Shown here: positions 6,571 through 8,820 of the stretch, piece by piece
Layout: every line of letters starts with the position of its first letter
How positions within the stretch are numbered: the first letter of the stretch is position 1
Assembly (NCBI GenBank): GCA_000715855.1
Contig: KL571234.1
Location: 86,231-95,050, forward strand
Direction: 5' to 3'
Length of the DNA: 8,820 nucleotides
From: Actinoplanes liguriensis
Lineage (GTDB): Bacteria > Actinomycetota > Actinomycetes > Mycobacteriales > Micromonosporaceae
The notes under the pieces: generated by a model
The model's input: only the letters and a program-made list of their open reading frames with translations
The model's database searches: none
What the model was told of the DNA's origin: nothing
Position numbers and translations under genes: made by a program

Positions 6571-6774
6571 TTACGCGCCGGGCCGGTCGAACTCTCCTGC
6601 ACGGACCCCGGTAAGGAAACCGGTCCAGTCCTGCGTGTCGAAGCTGAGCACCGGGCCGGTGGCGTCCTTCGAGTCGCGCACCAGAACCGCTGCCGGAGTG
6701 TTGGCGACCTCGACACAATGCCCAGCAGCGCCACTCCGGCTGCTCTTACGCCAAGTGGTGGTGGCGTCCTGCAT
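6571..6774 (-). CDS. DUF397 domain small protein
   Basis: A 67-residue protein consisting of one DUF397 domain. The family hallmarks are present: WRKSSRS at residues 8-14, the C-V-E-V core at 20-23, VRDSKD at 32-37, and the terminal W-x-x-F-L-x-x-V-R-x-G-E-F-D segment. DUF397 proteins are common in Streptomyces and relatives and are nearly always encoded beside an XRE/DUF5753 regulator, as here. In Streptomyces such pairs (WhiJ type) affect development and antibiotic production, possibly with the small protein modulating the regulator; the biochemical role is not known. The ATG at 6774 is preceded by AAGGGGAG at 5 bases; the longer frame to 6831 would overlap the end of the regulator gene. 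A 26-base palindrome directly precedes the ribosome binding site, so the gene may be controlled apart from the regulator. Confidence 0.9.
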   Translation of the reverse strand: MQDATTTWRKSSRSGAAGHCVEVANTPAAVLVRDSKDATGPVLSFDTQDWTGFLTGVRAGEFDRPGA

Positions 6775-6779
6775 GGTTT

Positions 6780-6787
6780 CTCCCCTT
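6780..6787 (-). promoter_or_regulatory. Ribosome binding site of the DUF397 gene
   Basis: The minus strand reads AAGGGGAG, 5 bases before the ATG at 6774. It selects this start over the upstream in-frame start at 6831. Its first base is also the last base of the neighbouring palindrome. Confidence 0.75.
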
Positions 6788-6812
6788 CCAATGGAAATGC
6801 ATCTCCATTGGA
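6787..6812. promoter_or_regulatory. 26-base near-perfect palindrome, candidate operator
   Basis: TCCAATGGA (6787-6795) and TCCATTGGA (6804-6812) are perfect 9-base inverted arms around an 8-base centre, AATGCATC, which itself contains the palindrome ATGCAT. Only one pair of the 26 positions (6796/6803) does not match. The site fills half of the 53-base gap between the XRE regulator and the DUF397 gene. It has the form of a dimer operator, probably for the adjacent regulator; as RNA it could instead fold just upstream of the DUF397 ribosome binding site. Confidence 0.65.
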
Positions 6813-6827
6813 CCTCACCGCGAGGCC

Positions 6828-7676
6828 TCACCGAGCCAAACGATCCCTCGTCTCAGCGATGACCGTTCGGCTCTCTTCTTTCGACAAAGCGCGTTCGCGC
6901 AGGTCATCAAAGGCGTCTCGGTACACCTCGATGTCCTCCGGCTTCACCCGGAAGTGACCGCCCGTCAACCCTTCGGAGTGCACTACCGGGTTACGGGTGC
7001 CGTCCGGGAACTCGAGCACCAGGAACGATTCGGTCAGACCGGCATGCGCCCCGGCGGCGAACGGCAGGATCAGAACCTCGACGCCCGGCTCGACCGTCGC
7101 ATCGTGCAGCCGGGTCAACTGCCGGGCCAGCACCTCCCGGCCACCCACCTCACGCAGCAGGACGCCCTCGTCCAGGACGACCCGCAGCGTCGCCGGTGGC
7201 TCCCGGGTGAAGACCCGCTGCCGATCCATCCGCACATTCACCCGGCGCTCGATCACCTCGTCGTCGCCGATCCCGGCGCCGGTCTCGATCACGGCCCGCG
7301 CGTACTCACTGGTCTGCAACAGACCCGGCATGACCTGGGCTTCCCACTGCGAGATCGTGATCGCCTCGCCTTCCAGGGCAAGATATTCGTCGTACGGATC
7401 GGTGACGAACGACCGGTACGACGTCCACCATGCGCGGGCACGGCCGCGCCTCGACAGATCGCGCAGGCGTCCACGCTCCTCCACCCGGACCCCGTAAAGG
7501 GTGAGCAGACGGTCCAGATCCGTCTCGGTGATCCCCGTGTGCGCCGTCTCGATCCGGCTCAGCTTCGACTCCGACCAGCCCAGCGCGGTAGCCACATCCA
7601 CCGCGCGGCGCTCGCCACGGAGCCGGCGCAATTCGCCGCCGAGTTCCCGGCGCGCTGTCGATGTCGGCCTCGCCAC
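6828..7676 (-). CDS. XRE family helix-turn-helix regulator with DUF5753 domain
   Basis: Predicted transcription regulator of 282 residues. The N-terminal helix-turn-helix covers about residues 9-65 (ELGGELRRLRGERR, then DVATALGWSESKLSRIET, with the W-S-E-S-K-L-S-R-I-E recognition region typical of the group). The C-terminal DUF5753 domain covers about 90-270 and carries the signature QVMPGLLQTSEYARAV and VLDEGVLLREVGG. This architecture and length match the WhiJ-like family of Streptomyces. I chose the GTG at 7676, which gives the usual N-terminus; the longer frame to 7835 adds 53 unrelated residues. The ribosome binding site is weak (GGTGG). The DUF397 gene follows 53 bases downstream on the same strand. 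A CAATGG half-site like that of the downstream palindrome lies about 22 bases before the start, which suggests autoregulation. The ligand or signal is unknown. Confidence 0.92.
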   Translation of the reverse strand: MARPTSTARRELGGELRRLRGERRAVDVATALGWSESKLSRIETAHTGITETDLDRLLTLYGVRVEERGRLRDLSRRGRARAWWTSYRSFVTDPYDEYLALEGEAITISQWEAQVMPGLLQTSEYARAVIETGAGIGDDEVIERRVNVRMDRQRVFTREPPATLRVVLDEGVLLREVGGREVLARQLTRLHDATVEPGVEVLILPFAAGAHAGLTESFLVLEFPDGTRNPVVHSEGLTGGHFRVKPEDIEVYRDAFDDLRERALSKEESRTVIAETRDRLAR

Positions 7677-7736
7677 GGAGCCACCATATCGGCGTATCAA
7701 TGGCCGATTGCAACTTGCAGTGCCACTCCGTAAGGA

Positions 7737-7749
7737 AAGCGCGGCGCTT
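7737..7749. repeat. 13-base palindrome upstream of the XRE regulator
   Basis: AAGCGC-G-GCGCTT is a perfect inverted repeat around one base, about 60 bases before the GTG of the regulator. Its position is where an autoregulatory operator would be expected. It does not resemble the 26-base palindrome downstream of the gene, so both cannot simply be the same site. Confidence 0.35.
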
Positions 7750-7924
7750 GTCCGTTCCGGCTCTTCGCCGCCGACAACCGTTTCCGCAACGATGACACCG
7801 GTCGTTCCACCGTGGCGGGCACCCGGTTTCCGCAATCAATGTGCAGGTGGGGGGCTTGATACGCACTCCGGGGGTCTTCTGGTGACCGAATCTCATCGGT
7901 GTGATCCGTCCCGGTGGGCGGACT

Positions 7925-7936
7925 GGTCACGTGACC
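7925..7936. repeat. 12-base perfect palindrome GGTCACGTGACC
   Basis: A perfect palindrome with a CACGTG core, about 250 bases upstream of the regulator start. Further GTGAC-type elements lie nearby at 7882-7887 (GTGACC) and 7955-7959 (GTGAC). A protein binding site is possible, but no target gene is obvious. Confidence 0.35.
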
Positions 7937-8421
7937 GGATCGTCATCCGTACAGGTGACTAGTCGCCCCGGGCGCGTCGGCAGGCTGCTGAGCCCTCGAA
8001 GGAGATTCATCACTTTTGCCCGGTTTGTTTTGGTTCCGGTGGAAACCGGGGGCTCTCGCCGTTGGCCAGGTCGGGCGGGTGGCGCCGCCAACTCCGGGGA
8101 CGGGTGAGGCGGATGGGCACGGACGAGCCGGGCGGGAGGATCGGGACAGGGCGGAATTCGGGCGGCGGGGAACCCTGAAAGGCTTCCGGAATTCGGCAGG
8201 CAAGGACGGGAGGCGATGCGCGGAACGGACATTCGGTCCGATAATTGATCGCTTTTCGTCGATTCTTTAACGGCCCGGAAACGGCGTGACCAAATCGGAC
8301 TTCGAGTACCGGGACGCCCGATCGGGAATGGCTTGGGGGTGAAGCGTTCCGGCCCATCGGCCACGACAGCCAATGGCGTGGGTCGAGACTGTCGGAACGG
8401 TGGCGACTTTCCCGGCATAGC

Positions 8422-8457
8422 GAACGGGGCGACAGGTCGAAACCCGCCGCCCCGTTC
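8422..8457. repeat. Strong hairpin-forming inverted repeat
   Basis: GAACGGGGCG (8422-8431) pairs perfectly with CGCCCCGTTC (8448-8457). Inside, GGT (8435-8437) can pair with ACC (8442-8444) around a CGAA loop. There is no T-run on either side, so it is not a clear terminator. On the minus strand it begins within an ATG (8459-8457) that follows a run of G, so it could mask the start of a small reading frame or be part of an RNA leader. Confidence 0.45.
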
Positions 8458-8520
8458 ATCCCCCCGGTTTGGTACCGCGCGCGTCCGTGGGACCCCCCGA
8501 TCACCAATGACGCTGCGTGT

Positions 8521-8820
8521 TTATAGATTCACACTCCGCGCATGCCGTGTCAAGTTATTTCCAGAAATTTCGGGCGCGGCGCGTTCGATTCGCTCACCCA
8601 GCGCAACCAACGCAGGCAGCGCAAGCAGCCACAAAACGCCAACAGCCCCACGCCAGGCCCAGGTCAGGCCACGCGCGGGGCCGGGCTGGGCTGGGCTGGG
8701 GCTGGGACTGGCGTGGACTGGCGTGGGCTGGCGTGGGCTTGGCGTGGGCTGGCGTGGGCTTGGCGTGGACTGGTGGGCTGGGGCTGGCGTGGGCTTGGGG
8801 TGGACTGGCGTGGGCTGGGG
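8521..8820 (-). CDS. Possible C-terminus of a proline-rich protein (start outside window)
   Basis: The minus strand is open in this frame from the window edge to a TAA at 8523-8521, giving 99 residues without a start. Residues 1-48 are about 40 percent proline (19 of 48), including a 7-residue repeat S-P-R-Q-P-T-P present twice in a row. Residues about 58-75 (GAVGVLWLLALPALVALG) are hydrophobic, with Arg on both sides, and a polar tail of about 24 residues follows. This would fit a proline-rich extracytoplasmic or linker segment with one membrane helix. Against it: the repeat contains almost no T on this strand, so all three frames are open through it; third-position GC after the repeat is only about 55 percent; and TAA is rare in such genomes. 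I recognise no family. Another minus frame is also proline/alanine-rich but stops near 8594. Confidence 0.33.
   Translation of the reverse strand, partial: PQPTPVHPKPTPAPAHQSTPSPRQPTPSPRQPTPVHASPSPSPAQPGPARGLTWAWRGAVGVLWLLALPALVALGERIERAAPEISGNNLTRHARSVNL
8525..8553 (-). promoter_or_regulatory. Possible promoter reading leftward
   Basis: On the minus strand TTGACA (8553-8548) is a perfect -35 element. With a 17-base spacer the -10 position reads GAATCT (8530-8525), which keeps only the A2 and T6 of TAnnnT. A better-looking TATAAA (8525-8520) is 22 bases from the -35, too far. It would drive transcription into the gene-poor region and perhaps on to the XRE regulator. The element also lies inside the possible proline-rich frame, which weakens one call or the other. 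Confidence 0.25.
8683..8706 (+). other. Canonical G-quadruplex motif
   Basis: Five runs of three or four G are separated by CT only: GGG-CT-GGG-CT-GGG-CT-GGGG-CT-GGG. This meets the strict G3+N1-7 quadruplex rule with very short loops, which favours a stable fold. It lies at the left end of the tandem repeat; the minus strand is the C-rich counterpart. Confidence 0.7.
8683..8820. repeat. G-rich tandem repeat with 10/11-base units, running to the window edge
   Basis: About 15 degenerate units of consensus GGCGTGGGCT, with 11-base (extra T), 8-base and 5/6-base (GGGCT, GGGGCT) variants. A 21-base unit (11+10) is repeated twice in tandem at 8730-8750 and 8751-8771 with a single difference. The strand is nearly pure G/T with few C and almost no A. 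The repeat runs into the window end, where it may well have caused the contig to break. Confidence 0.85.

Larger units (their letters stand above)
7677..8520. other. Gene-poor region of about 840 bases
   Basis: I see no convincing gene, tRNA or recognised structured RNA here. Open frames on both strands are short, overlap one another, show no recognisable domain, and have weaker G/C bias at third positions than the genes to the left. The region is also less GC-rich, with local A/T-rich patches such as around 8240-8270. It holds several palindromes and hairpins (7737-7749, 7925-7936, 8019-8050, 8422-8457). It must include the promoter of the XRE regulator near 7677-7760. It could be an old insertion or decayed accessory DNA. 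Confidence 0.5.

Noticed and set aside
7677..7835. Extended N-terminus of the XRE regulator
   Set aside because: The added 53 residues match no part of the family, and the GTG at 7676 gives the usual length of about 280 residues.
8019..8050. Inverted repeat CCCGGTTT/AAACCGGG as terminator
   Set aside because: The 8-base stem has a 16-base loop and no T-run after it on either strand, so it is at best a weak hairpin.
8152..8196. Direct repeat CGGAATTCGG at 8152-8161 and 8187-8196
   Set aside because: Only two 10-base copies 35 bases apart in a region rich in such words; not enough to call an operator, att site or CRISPR-like repeat.
7927..8418. 163-codon minus-strand frame in the gene-poor region
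   Set aside because: Pro/Arg/Ser-rich with weak third-position bias, no domain, no good ribosome binding site, and overlapped by another similar frame (8010-8507).
8401..8530. tmRNA-like segment (GGGTTTCGACCT resembles the tmRNA 5' end)
   Set aside because: The acceptor-stem partner, the tag reading frame and the TTCGATTCC-type 3' end are not found; the resemblance is short and by chance.

Overview
The window comes from a high-GC actinomycete. The gene order mtrA-mtrB-lpqB-comF-like-hpf, all on the minus strand, is the arrangement known from actinobacteria such as Mycobacterium (Rv3246c to Rv3241c). The XRE/DUF5753 plus DUF397 pair is typical of Streptomyces and Micromonosporaceae. Strong G/C bias at third codon positions, GTG and TTG starts and a short acidic-tailed DUF397 protein fit this. 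A Micromonosporaceae-like host (for example an Actinoplanes relative) is my inference, not something the sequence proves.

Layout from left to right. Bases 1-17 are not genomic: they match the Tn5/Nextera mosaic end, so the window starts at a contig edge with untrimmed adapter. A GNAT acetyltransferase (plus, 5' truncated) follows and runs tail to tail into hpf (minus), with a 17-base overlap of the two stop ends. Between hpf and the ComF-like gene is about 290 bases holding a possible stress-sigma promoter and two hairpins in the hpf leader. Then come, on the minus strand, comF-like (1469-2188), lpqB (2185-4020), mtrB (4020-5666) and mtrA (5696-6394). comF/lpqB overlap by GTGA and lpqB/mtrB by TGATG, so the four genes form one translationally coupled operon. 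MtrB senses envelope or osmotic state and phosphorylates MtrA; LpqB is the lipoprotein that works with MtrB; HPF dimerises and silences ribosomes.

Upstream of mtrA a near-ideal intrinsic terminator (6516-6544) isolates it from the next minus-strand unit, a DUF397 small protein and an XRE/DUF5753 regulator. A 26-base near-perfect palindrome lies in the 53-base gap between these two genes and abuts the DUF397 ribosome binding site.

The last 1.1 kb has no recognisable complete gene. It is visibly less GC-rich and holds several palindromes and hairpins, a good -35 element, and a G-rich tandem repeat (8683-8820) that includes a canonical G-quadruplex motif. On the minus strand the repeat is open in all frames. 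The longest frame reads as a proline-rich repeat followed by a hydrophobic stretch and a TAA stop at 8521, which may be the C-terminus of a protein whose start lies outside the window. I see no clear evidence for a wholly new system. The most worthwhile leads are the palindrome at the DUF397 gene, the structured hpf leader and the repeat-encoded proline-rich tail.
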